Shown: positions 8,583 to 15,493, counted from the first letter of the stretch. The stretch: 47,884 nt of DNA from an uncultured Saprospiraceae bacterium (GCA_937125475.1 CAKZLL010000023.1:1-47884); one strand, 5' to 3'. The notes: generated from the letters alone by a model not told the origin. A program made the numbers and translations.

Positions 8583-9554
8583 ATGATACGATTAGGAGAT
8601 ATTTTTAAACGATATACTGGCTTTCTAAGGGATTTGAAAGTTGTTTATGTGATTAATAATTGGCTCAATGCTGATAAATTAAAACATAACAAAGCATTGT
8701 ATAAAAAATATGGTGTTCGTAAGTCTATTTTTAGTAATATCGGTCAAAAGGATTTGCCTAAAGATCTCACTGATATTCCTTGGATTGATCAGCCTAATGC
8801 TAAGGAAAACGTTCAAAATCATCCTGATTTTCAATCCTTTGATCAGCAAATGCAAGCCAAAATCTTGGATTTTATTGATAATGGCTATTTGATTATTAAA
8901 GGGTTTTATGATCAAGAACAAGTCGATCAATTGAACCAAACTGTTGATGATTTAATTGAAGATAATCAAGTTGGTTTCAATTTTTCTGGCAAAAAAATCA
9001 TGAATGCCCATCTGACCGCACCAAATATTGATGCGCATTTTAAGCAAGAAAAGTTATTGAAATTAATGTCTTTTTTATTAGGAAAAAAGGTCTTGCCTTT
9101 CCAAAGCATCAATTTTATTGAAGGAAGTGAACAACGCGCTCATTCTGATTCTATTCACATGACAACTGCGCCAGAAGGTTATTTGACCGCTACTTGGACG
9201 GCTTTAGAACCGTGTCATAAAGGCAATGGTCCGCTTTTTTATTACCCAAAATCACACAGAATTCCTTTTGTTTCGTGTGAAGATTATGAAACAGGGCATT
9301 CCAAATTCTTATTAGGTAAAAATAGTTATCCTAATTATGAGAATTATATGGACGACCTTATTCAAAAAAATCAGCTCAAAAAGGAGTTTTTCTTTGCGAA
9401 TACAGGCGATGTGCTCATCTGGCACTCTAATTTATTACACGGCGGAAGTGGTATTACTCAAGAAGGCACAACAAGAAAAAGCATCGTTTGCCACTATTAC
9501 GCAGAAGGTGTGATTTGCTATCACGAACTCACTCAAAGACCAGCTTTGATTTAA
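8583..9554 (+). CDS. Phytanoyl-CoA dioxygenase (PhyH) family protein (323 aa)
   Basis: The 2-oxoglutarate/Fe(II) dioxygenase facial triad is present: His187-x-Asp189 in QRAHSDSIHM and His286 in NLLHGGSG, with Arg298 (GTTRKS) placed to bind the 2-oxoglutarate carboxylate. GNGPLFYYPKSHR at ~215-226 is typical of PhyH hydroxylases. The enzyme would hydroxylate an unknown substrate in the cytoplasm. It is the second gene of a two-gene unit with the FkbM-like methyltransferase, suggesting successive tailoring of the same compound. The stop codon runs directly into an AT-rich repeat and a strong terminator. Confidence 0.88.
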   Translation: MIRLGDIFKRYTGFLRDLKVVYVINNWLNADKLKHNKALYKKYGVRKSIFSNIGQKDLPKDLTDIPWIDQPNAKENVQNHPDFQSFDQQMQAKILDFIDNGYLIIKGFYDQEQVDQLNQTVDDLIEDNQVGFNFSGKKIMNAHLTAPNIDAHFKQEKLLKLMSFLLGKKVLPFQSINFIEGSEQRAHSDSIHMTTAPEGYLTATWTALEPCHKGNGPLFYYPKSHRIPFVSCEDYETGHSKFLLGKNSYPNYENYMDDLIQKNQLKKEFFFANTGDVLIWHSNLLHGGSGITQEGTTRKSIVCHYYAEGVICYHELTQRPALI

Positions 9555-9596
9555 TTGATAATTGACAATGGATAATTGATAATGACCGAGTTGGCG
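9553..9596 (+). repeat. AT-rich repeat after a stop codon (copy 1 of a 26-bp exact repeat)
   Basis: Directly after the PhyH stop come iterations of TAATTGATAATTGA-like units, ending in GATAATTGATAATGACCG plus AGTTGGCG. Positions 9571-9596 recur exactly, in inverse orientation, at 16571-16596 after the Pnkp stop. The outer TAATTGATAATTG also pairs with CAATTATCAATTA at 9662-9674, so the whole intergenic segment can fold. Confidence 0.75.
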
Positions 9597-9611
9597 CATT
9601 TATTTTTTGCG

Positions 9612-9649
9612 AAAGCCGTTTTGAGTATAGATTTACTCAAAACGGCTTT
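9612..9649. terminator. Bidirectional terminator between PhyH and small lipoprotein
   Basis: Arms 9612-9627 and 9634-9649 (AAAGCCGTTTTGAGTA with its complement) make a perfect 16-bp stem with a 6-nt loop and T-runs on both strands. Confidence 0.9.
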
Positions 9650-9672
9650 TATGATTATTTAGCAATTATCAA

Positions 9673-9927
9673 TTACTGAATCTTATCCTTCTCTTTAAAA
9701 TATTCAAAAAGTAGAGAGTCTACATTTGCCTGTACTTCTTTTTTGAAAAGACTATCACATTCTACTGTTGCTTGTTTAGCCAAAGTATCTCTTAGTTCAT
9801 TGAATTTTTTTTGTGCCATTCGTTCAATAGCATCGTCCGAAAGTTTTGCTTCACTAGAACCACAATTCATAGAGAAACATAAAATAAATGTAAACGTTAT
9901 CAATAATAAAAAGCGTTCTATCTTCAT
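9673..9927 (-). CDS. Small lipoprotein of unknown function (84 aa)
   Basis: A hydrophobic N-terminal segment ends in CFSMNCGSS, a lipoprotein signal with the likely lipidated Cys near residue 22. The rest is short, charged and probably helical (DDAIERMAQKKFNELRDTLAKQ). The segment with VECDSLFKKEVQANVDSLL resembles the AECKSRALRKAIPIVDSLV stretch of the protein at 16210-16536, so they are likely distant paralogues. I do not recognise a family. It is convergent with PhyH and shares its terminator. Confidence 0.7.
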   Translation of the reverse strand: MKIERFLLLITFTFILCFSMNCGSSEAKLSDDAIERMAQKKFNELRDTLAKQATVECDSLFKKEVQANVDSLLFEYFKEKDKIQ

Positions 9928-9976
9928 TAGGCAAGTTATTTGTATTATACTTTATAGAAAAAACAATATAAGAAAT

Positions 9977-10059
9977 GCTAATTAAAAGTTGAATAATACT
10001 AATGAATTGTATTTTATTGATAATCATTTTCAATTCTCAACTTTCAACTTTTCATTAGC
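9977..10059. repeat. Long-loop inverted repeat upstream of the small lipoprotein
   Basis: GCTAATTAAAAGTTGAA (9977-9993) pairs with TTCAACTTTTCATTAGC (10043-10059) with one mismatch. The right end carries ATTAGCCTAAA, a motif also present at 16613-16623 and near 44076, so this belongs to the same loose family of AT-rich intergenic repeats. Confidence 0.6.
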
Positions 10060-10169
10060 CTAAATGCATTATACTTGTATTTAATAGGTAGTAAAGCTAC
10101 ATTTCGTTTGGCTAAAAAACAACGATTTGGATTAAAACATTTTCACACCAAATGTAAAAACAGAACACC

Positions 10170-10793
10170 ATGACAAAGAAAATCATTACTTTTTTACTCT
10201 TTTTCCTATTAGGAATTTCGAGTGTTTTTGCCCAGAAGAAACCCAAAGTTCTCATTAATATTGAGGGTTAAATTGAAGAAACAGAAATTGATGGAGAAAT
10301 TGTAGAAACACTAATTACAGAAGAGGGCGATACGATTGTGTTAGCCGATTTTTCGGAAGTTTCTATCACTTCCAATCAATACGCTACTCGAAAAGAACAA
10401 TATCATCATTACCGCGTCAAAAGGCGAGCATTGAAAGTGCATAAATATGCAGTAGAAGCTATTCGCGTTTTTAAGGAAGTCGAAGAAACGACTAGCAATA
10501 TGAAGAAACGTAAACGTAAAAAACATATTAAAAGACTGCAAAAAGAGCTGAAAAAATCATTTGATGCGCCTTTAAGAAAATTGTCTCGCTACGAAGGTTT
10601 TGTTTTGATGTGTATGATTGAACGCGAATTAGATAAACCTTTATATTCTTTAGTAAAGGACTTGCGCGGCTGGTGGTCTGCGAAATATTGGAGTAATATC
10701 GCCTTGATTTATGGATATAATATCAAAGATGGGTATGATGCTAAAAAAGATCCGATCCTCGAAAGAATTTTGAAAGATTTGAAGGTTGATTAA
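10170..10793 (+). pseudogene. DUF4294-like protein gene interrupted by an in-frame TAA
   Basis: From ATG 10170 the frame encodes a clean signal peptide (MTKKIITFLLFFLLG through VFAQKK), reaches TAA at codon 34 (10269-10271), and then continues in the same frame for 174 codons to the stop at 10791-10793. The downstream part looks like the Bacteroidota DUF4294 domain: EEGDTIVLADFSEVSI, the Arg/Tyr-rich helix YHHYRVKRRALKVHKYA, ELKKSFDAPLRKLSRYEG and LVKDLRGWWSAKYW. No frameshift is needed to join the halves, only one base change (for example CAA or GAA to TAA). A GTG at 10338 could give a leaderless 151-aa product. Either the gene is recently inactivated, or the base is an error. Confidence 0.75.
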
Positions 10794-10839
10794 AAAATGA
10801 GCCGTTAGAAATATTTGATTTTCTAACGGCTCATTTTTT
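10792..10839. terminator. Bidirectional terminator overlapping both flanking stop codons
   Basis: Arms 10792-10811 and 10820-10839 make a perfect 20-bp stem with GC-rich centre (GAGCCGTTAG) and A/T-run ends. The DUF4294-like stop lies in the left end and the ExbD stop codon in the right end, so the two convergent genes have no spare intergenic DNA. Confidence 0.92.
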
Positions 10840-11299
10840 ATTTACTAATCGTAGAATAATTGATTTTTAGTTTGCCTGATTTACGAATTTCAGTTTTCAC
10901 ATCTGCGACAAGCCCCATTCCTACGGTTTTGTCAATCCGCAAAGAAGTGATCATTTTTCCTTTATCCGCTTCTGCAATAAGGATTTCTTCGTTAGCCATA
11001 AAAGGTATAATGTCCTCTTTTGTAGCAATTTGATCATTGAGTTGAAGGCATTCTTTGCCATATACTTCTCGATAATTAGCACTAATCGGTTGCCCAATAT
11101 AAATATAACTGATTAATGATTTTTTCTCTAATTTTTCAATCTCGCTGGCTTGTGGCGGTCGAACCTCTACTAATAAATTGTCTTTCCGCATCACTGTCAC
11201 GACCATAAAAAAAAACAGCAGCATAAATATTATATCGGGCAAAGACACAGTAGAAACTTCGGGTCTTTTATTTCCTCTTTTTCTATTAAATTTCATCAT
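10838..11299 (-). CDS. exbD: ExbD/TolR-type biopolymer transport protein (153 aa)
   Basis: There is one N-terminal membrane segment at ~20-38 (LPDIIFMLLFFFMVVTVM) containing the conserved membrane Asp of ExbD (SLPDIIF), followed by a periplasmic domain. ExbD works with ExbB to pass the proton-motive force to TonB. It is the second gene of a pair, starting 3 bp after the upstream exbD stop. No ExbB gene lies within the window, although Bacteroidota usually have exbB just upstream of paired exbD genes. Two adjacent ATG codons begin the frame and either could be used. Confidence 0.9.
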   Translation of the reverse strand: MMKFNRKRGNKRPEVSTVSLPDIIFMLLFFFMVVTVMRKDNLLVEVRPPQASEIEKLEKKSLISYIYIGQPISANYREVYGKECLQLNDQIATKEDIIPFMANEEILIAEADKGKMITSLRIDKTVGMGLVADVKTEIRKSGKLKINYSTISK

Positions 11300-11302
11300 A
11301 TT

Positions 11303-11857
11303 TTATTTTTGACTAATCAAATCAGTCGGTTCTGCTTCTGAAATAATTAATGGGAAATCTTTTTGTATCGCCTTTTTTTGCTTGGTATTCAAGTCTTTGT
11401 AATAAAATCCAAACTCCTTTTGAGCGGCATCATTCCAAACTTCATTATATGCTGCTTTCAATTCATTATACACGGAAATGTAGGTTTGATAAGACGTACT
11501 TCGATCATTTTGCAAAGAAATAATTGCAGCTTTTGAGCTTCTAGGAAGTGTTTTTAATTGCTGAGGATTGGTGATAAATTCTACGGTTGTCTTTTTTAAA
11601 TCACGAATAAAAGCAGGTTCGCCTTCTACCAATAGTTGATTATCACCATTCACAAGGACACGCAGGACGTTTCTCTCAGCGATTTTTACACAGGTAGGCG
11701 GTTCATCTACTATAGGCGGTAATTTGACCGCTATCCCTTTATCAATCAAAATAGTAGTGGTCACTAAGAAAAAAATCAACAATAAAAAGGCTATGTCAGC
11801 CATAGAACTAGCATTCACTTGAGCGCCGTCACGACGCACGTGTTTCTTAAAATTCAT
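11303..11857 (-). CDS. exbD: ExbD/TolR-type biopolymer transport protein (184 aa)
   Basis: The N-terminal membrane segment ~18-38 has the ExbD signature VNASSMADIAFLLLIFFLV with its intramembrane Asp. A periplasmic domain longer than in the partner follows, with an insertion around 130-160 (YNEVWNDAAQKEFGFYYKD). It is the first gene of the exbD pair. The 140 bp upstream to the divergent zinc-ribbon gene would have to carry its promoter; no convincing -7 box is visible there on the minus strand. Confidence 0.9.
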   Translation of the reverse strand: MNFKKHVRRDGAQVNASSMADIAFLLLIFFLVTTTILIDKGIAVKLPPIVDEPPTCVKIAERNVLRVLVNGDNQLLVEGEPAFIRDLKKTTVEFITNPQQLKTLPRSSKAAIISLQNDRSTSYQTYISVYNELKAAYNEVWNDAAQKEFGFYYKDLNTKQKKAIQKDFPLIISEAEPTDLISQK

Positions 11858-11997
11858 ATTTTATTCTTTTAAGTTTTAAAGTTTAACTATCTATCTAATA
11901 GATGCTTAAAGCAGGTTGTTTTGGTGCATCTCCTTTTGATTTTTCTTTGTATCTTTAATTGAATTAAATACTCATCCATTCAAGAAAACAAAATACT

Positions 11998-12276
11998 ATG
12001 TGGTTTACTATACAAATTGTTTTAACTGCTTTTTTAGTTGGAACATTGATTTATCTATTTGTTAATTGGAAATTGCATTGCCCAAAATGTCGTCGAATTT
12101 TTGCAGCAAAAGTGTCTAATAAGAAAAAAATAAAGGATAAAAAAGTGCAAGAAATGGTTTGGAATGAAAAGAAAGGAATGGATGAAAAAAAGACGATTTC
12201 TATCAAAACTATGCAATATGAATACACCTGCAAATATTGTGGGCGCAAATGGAAAGATAGGAAACAAGAGTATTAA
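11998..12276 (+). CDS. Small membrane protein with a zinc ribbon (92 aa)
   Basis: A single N-terminal transmembrane helix (residues 3-23) is followed by CPKC (28-31), a lysine-rich loop and CKYC near residues 80-83, a four-cysteine zinc ribbon. The domain would be cytoplasmic if the N-terminus faces out. I do not recognise a named family. It is transcribed before the LytTR regulator, with 165 bp and a hairpin between them. Confidence 0.72.
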   Translation: MWFTIQIVLTAFLVGTLIYLFVNWKLHCPKCRRIFAAKVSNKKKIKDKKVQEMVWNEKKGMDEKKTISIKTMQYEYTCKYCGRKWKDRKQEY

Positions 12277-12387
12277 TAGACTTGTAAATTTTGGAGTTCC
12301 GCTTCATTTTTGTATTAAAAATTATTATATTCGACAGACTAAAAAATAGCTAGGAGAATAAAGCTAACAAACTAATAAAATTACTTA

Positions 12388-12418
12388 GCCTTTATTAAAT
12401 TTATTATCTAATAAAGGC
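12388..12418 (+). promoter_or_regulatory. Inverted repeat GCCTTTATTA / TAATAAAGGC before the LytTR gene
   Basis: Arms 12388-12397 and 12409-12418 are perfectly complementary around an 11-nt spacer and end 23 bp before the regulator's start codon. The arm sequence is the same as in the palindrome at 7507-7528. It could be an operator, a leader hairpin, or a weak terminator of the gene before. Confidence 0.55.
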
Positions 12419-12441
12419 ACTTATAAAATATAGTATAACAG

Positions 12442-13194
12442 ATGCAAATGACCGCAGTGATTGTAGATGATGAATCTAAAGGGCGTATTTCTTTAAAAAA
12501 ATTGTGCGAAAAATATGTTCCTAATTTAAAAATAGAAGGACTAGCAGAATCCGTCGCTTTAGCAAAACAAATAATTGATCGAACGGATCCTGATTTGGTT
12601 TTTTTAGATATTCGAATGCCTGTTGAGGACGGTTTCGAGTTATTGAAAAAATATGATGATGTACCTTTTGATGTCATTTTTACAACGGCATTCGATCAAT
12701 ATGCGATCAAAGCGTTTCGTTTTTCGGCTATTGACTACTTGCTGAAACCTATTTCTATTCAGGAATTACAAGCCGCAGTAGAAAAAGTCCGCAAGAAGAA
12801 AGAAAAAGCATCAGGAAATTCGCGTGGTAATATCGCTATGCTCAAAGAGAATTTAGTAAAAGGTTCTTTTGACAAAATCGCTTTGCCAACTACGGAGGGT
12901 TTTTCGTTTGTGAAACGAGATGATATCATGCGATGTGAAGCAAGTGGAAATTATACGATCTTTTATTTAAAAAATAAAACGAAATATATTATTACTAAAA
13001 CATTGAAGCATTATGAGCAGATGTTAGTAGAGTTTGGTTTCTTTAGAGTACATAAATCACATTTGATTAACCTAATTTATGTTCAAAAATTCATTAGAGG
13101 CAAACAAGGTTATGTTCAAATGATTGACAATAAAAATATTGAAGTCTCTACTCGAAAACGGGAAGAATTACTCATTCGTTTGAATGTCGGTTAA
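12442..13194 (+). CDS. LytTR-family response regulator (250 aa)
   Basis: A receiver domain (1-~122) has the acidic pocket VDDE, the phosphoacceptor Asp56 in VFLDIRMP, the Thr in FTTAFDQYA and the Lys in YLLKPIS. A LytTR DNA-binding domain (~145-250) follows with the typical GNYTIFYL, FFRVHKSHLINL and VSTRKREELL segments. This is a transcription regulator of the LytR/AgrA type. No histidine kinase is adjacent, so it is an orphan here. Start at 12442 or the second Met at 12448. An A/T hairpin (13269-13304) follows the gene. Confidence 0.92.
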   Translation: MQMTAVIVDDESKGRISLKKLCEKYVPNLKIEGLAESVALAKQIIDRTDPDLVFLDIRMPVEDGFELLKKYDDVPFDVIFTTAFDQYAIKAFRFSAIDYLLKPISIQELQAAVEKVRKKKEKASGNSRGNIAMLKENLVKGSFDKIALPTTEGFSFVKRDDIMRCEASGNYTIFYLKNKTKYIITKTLKHYEQMLVEFGFFRVHKSHLINLIYVQKFIRGKQGYVQMIDNKNIEVSTRKREELLIRLNVG

Positions 13195-13268
13195 TCTGAA
13201 TAAGTTTTAATAAACTTGTCAATTACAGCTCATTAAACGATAATCGAACAAGTCTAATAGAATATAAC

Positions 13269-13304
13269 AAAAAGATAAAAAATTACTTTATTTTTTATCT
13301 TTTT
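13269..13304. terminator. A/T-only hairpin after the LytTR gene
   Basis: AAAAAGATAAAAAA (13269-13282) pairs with TTTTTTATCTTTTT (13291-13304). The stem has few GC pairs but ends in a T-run, so it is a possible weak terminator. Confidence 0.45.
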
Positions 13305-13306
13305 AT

Positions 13307-13314
13307 TATATTTG
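13307..13314 (+). promoter_or_regulatory. Candidate -7 box (TATATTTG) for the HlyD gene
   Basis: It matches TAnnTTTG and lies about 157 bp before the HlyD start. No clear -33 TTTG is seen at the expected distance. Confidence 0.35.
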
Positions 13315-13413
13315 AATAAATTAAATATAGATAATACCCAAATACTTTATAAACAAAAAACTAGTCATTAAAAATTATACAATTTGACTAAATAATCATA
13401 AGAATTTTACCCC

Positions 13414-13435
13414 TTGAGTAAATAGATTTACTCAA
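13414..13435 (+). promoter_or_regulatory. Inverted repeat TTGAGTAAA / TTTACTCAA before the HlyD gene
   Basis: Two perfect 9-bp arms around TAGA lie 35 bp before the HlyD start codon. This is a possible operator or leader hairpin. The same TTGAGTA...TAGATTTACTCAA core makes up the loop region of the terminator at 9612-9649. Confidence 0.5.
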
Positions 13436-13470
13436 ATATTTTTATTAAAAAACATAACAAAAAAAACACA

Positions 13471-14820
13471 ATGTCTCAAAGAAGAAGACCAGAAGAGTTA
13501 GTGAAGTCCAAACCTTTAAACTCTCGACCAGAAGAAATTCAACTCAATGAAAATGAAGCAATTAAAAGTATTTTAGGCAATCCTCCAGGCTGGCTTTTAA
13601 ATTGGGGAATATCCCTCGTCGGGCTTTTTGTCGGCGCGATATTAATCATGAGTTGGATCATTAAATATCCCGACGTTATTCGCGCCGAAGTCGTCCTCAC
13701 CACCGAAAATCCACCTATTCGAGTTATAGCAGCCAATAGCGGTAGGTTAGACGAATGGCGGATTAAAGATCAAGAGCACATCACTAAAGGAATGGTCATT
13801 GCTAAATTTCATAGTACGGCAGCCACTAAAGATGTTATTCGATTAGAAGCCTTCTTATCACGAATAGAATATACCAATACTTTAGCTGGTTTTCCTAAAA
13901 GTTTACCTACACAATTGCGATTAGGAGAGCTTCAACCTGGTTTTTCCTCTTTTTCTGAAGCCTATAAAGACCTATTGTATTTTGGCAACACTAATAATGT
14001 AGCTATAAAGATCGCCTCATTAAAAAGCCAGATTAAACATATTGAAGAGCTTAATCTTTCTCAAAAAAGACAACAAGTTATTTTTAATAAAGAAGCTGAT
14101 ATTGCTCAAAAAGATTTGGAAAGACATCAGTATTTATATAAAAATGGAGGTTGTTCAGAAGTGGAACTCGAAGGAAAAGAATTAGGTGTGCTGCAATATC
14201 AACGACAACTTGAAAGTCTTCAATCTGGCATCACGAATAATCAATTACGGATCGAACAGATGAAATTACAGATGACTGAGCTGGGGCAAAACAAAACAGA
14301 TGGCGTAGTCAGTAAAATAACTTCGGTCAAAGAACATGCACACCGATTATTAAATGATGCGAAAAGTTGGAAAGAGAAATACCTCATTATTGCTCCAATT
14401 TCTGGGCAAGTTGCATTAGCACAAGTCTGGTCCGCTCAACAATTTATTACACCTGGTACTGAAGTGCTAACCATTATACCTCCTGATACTTCTAATATTA
14501 TTGTAGCTCGTGCAATGATGCCAGTCGAAGGAGCAGGAAAAGTTAAACCAGCAATGAGAACATTAGTAAGCTTCAAAAATTACCCAAGTCAGGAGTTTGG
14601 AACAATTGAATGTAAAGTCAAACACATTGCTCATATTCCTCAACGAAGTAAAGAAAGTGCGAGTTATTTAGTTTCATTAGATTTGCCGCAAGATATGACT
14701 ACCAATTTTGATAAAGAAATTCCTTTCCAACAAGAAATGATTGGAGATGCTCAAATTATTACCGAAGATCGTCGAATTTTAGAACGCATTTTATCACGCT
14801 TGATGGAGATGCTCAGTTAA
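13471..14820 (+). CDS. HlyD-family membrane fusion (adaptor) protein (449 aa)
   Basis: A cytoplasmic N-terminus (1-41) is followed by a single transmembrane helix at ~42-64, a lipoyl/barrel-sandwich half (NSGRLDEWRIKDQEHITKG), a long coiled coil (~185-300), the second lipoyl half (IIAPISGQVALAQVWSAQQF) and a C-terminal beta-barrel. It belongs to the type I secretion/bacteriocin exporter adaptor family. No ABC transporter or peptidase-ABC protein is next to it, which is unusual, since the partner normally sits upstream. The upstream LytTR regulator may control it. It is convergent with the TonB-like gene at 15007, with a miniature element inserted between them. Confidence 0.88.
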   Translation: MSQRRRPEELVKSKPLNSRPEEIQLNENEAIKSILGNPPGWLLNWGISLVGLFVGAILIMSWIIKYPDVIRAEVVLTTENPPIRVIAANSGRLDEWRIKDQEHITKGMVIAKFHSTAATKDVIRLEAFLSRIEYTNTLAGFPKSLPTQLRLGELQPGFSSFSEAYKDLLYFGNTNNVAIKIASLKSQIKHIEELNLSQKRQQVIFNKEADIAQKDLERHQYLYKNGGCSEVELEGKELGVLQYQRQLESLQSGITNNQLRIEQMKLQMTELGQNKTDGVVSKITSVKEHAHRLLNDAKSWKEKYLIIAPISGQVALAQVWSAQQFITPGTEVLTIIPPDTSNIIVARAMMPVEGAGKVKPAMRTLVSFKNYPSQEFGTIECKVKHIAHIPQRSKESASYLVSLDLPQDMTTNFDKEIPFQQEMIGDAQIITEDRRILERILSRLMEMLS

Positions 14821-14854
14821 TTCAAGTGGCTAATAATCAACAAATTAAACTAAT

Positions 14855-14903
14855 TATAGCAAGGATGTATTTTTCAAGTCGAGTAAAACGCACTCTTGCT
14901 ATA
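14855..14903. terminator. Possible terminator with long loop after HlyD
   Basis: TATAGCAAG (14855-14863) pairs with CTTGCTATA (14895-14903), followed by TTTT. The loop is about 31 nt, longer than usual, so this is tentative. The miniature element begins 5 bp further on. Confidence 0.35.
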
Positions 14904-14908
14904 TTTTA

Positions 14909-15001
14909 GGTTCATTGACAATTTTTGCCATTTTCATCCAATGGGTCATGACTTATTGGATGTATTGAAATATTCATTCTGGCAAAAATTATCAATGAGC
15001 C
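14909..15001. mobile_element. Miniature inverted-repeat element, copy 1 (93 bp)
   Basis: The ends are 22-bp inverted repeats (14909-14930 and 14980-15001, 20 of 22 matching) of the form GGTTCATTGACAA...TTGCCA. Immediately outside are ATATTTTA (14901-14908) and ACATTTTA (15002-15009), 7 of 8 identical, as expected for an 8-bp target duplication. The right-hand copy contains the stop codon of the TonB-like gene. The core has its own hairpin (CATCCAAT / ATTGGATG). Reverse-complemented, its ends match those of the copy at 37292-37422 over about 31 and 25 bp. It has no coding capacity. The GG ends and AT-rich 8-bp duplications suggest an ISL3-like parent; this is inference. Confidence 0.8.
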
Positions 15002-15006
15002 ACATT

Positions 15007-15489
15007 TTATTTATTCGGAAGATTAATCGTGTAATTATAGCTTTTATTGATTTTTTCAGGGGTTTCAGTTTTTCCCTTTTTTTGAGGAACAATTGTATAT
15101 TGAACGGCTTGCGGTTCTTGCGGAACAGCTTCAATAGGCGGTTCAATTTGGGGTTTGGGTTTCGGCAATCGGAAGTGAATATGGGTTGTTTTATTATAAA
15201 TAATCCTCAAATTTCTTGTTCTTTGAGGAACAACAAAAACAAGCATTTTACAAAGGCGAATCGCTTCTTCTTCCAAACCATGACCATGTTTTGTTAGTGC
15301 TTTTGCTTTGAATACCTTGCCTTTGTGATTGATATGATATTGAACATGAACCGTTCCTTCTACTTTATTCGCAGCAGCTTCTGGAGGATATACCAAATTA
15401 TCCAAAATAAATTTTGTCATGGCTTCTACACCTCCTTTGTAAAAAGCCTTTTGTATAAAATCGTTCCCTTTCGTTTTTCTCTTTGACAT
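15007..15489 (-). CDS. TonB C-terminal-like domain protein without membrane anchor (160 aa)
   Basis: Residues ~18-110 look like a TonB C-terminal domain: FILDNLVYPPEAAANKVEG, TVHVQYHINHKGKVFKAKAL, and GHGLEEEAIRLCKML. The usual N-terminal transmembrane helix and proline-rich spacer are absent. Instead a proline-rich tail (LPKPKPQIEPPIEAVPQEP) follows the domain, so the order is reversed. No signal peptide is visible, so it may be cytoplasmic or a remnant of a longer protein. Its stop codon lies inside the target duplication of the miniature element at 14909-15001. Confidence 0.75.
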   Translation of the reverse strand: MSKRKTKGNDFIQKAFYKGGVEAMTKFILDNLVYPPEAAANKVEGTVHVQYHINHKGKVFKAKALTKHGHGLEEEAIRLCKMLVFVVPQRTRNLRIIYNKTTHIHFRLPKPKPQIEPPIEAVPQEPQAVQYTIVPQKKGKTETPEKINKSYNYTINLPNK

Positions 15490-15493
15490 AGAA

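Noticed and set aside
14896-15297. 133-codon plus-strand frame opposite the TonB-like gene
   Set aside because: It is the antisense shadow of that gene and starts upstream in the miniature element; codon usage and composition are not protein-like.
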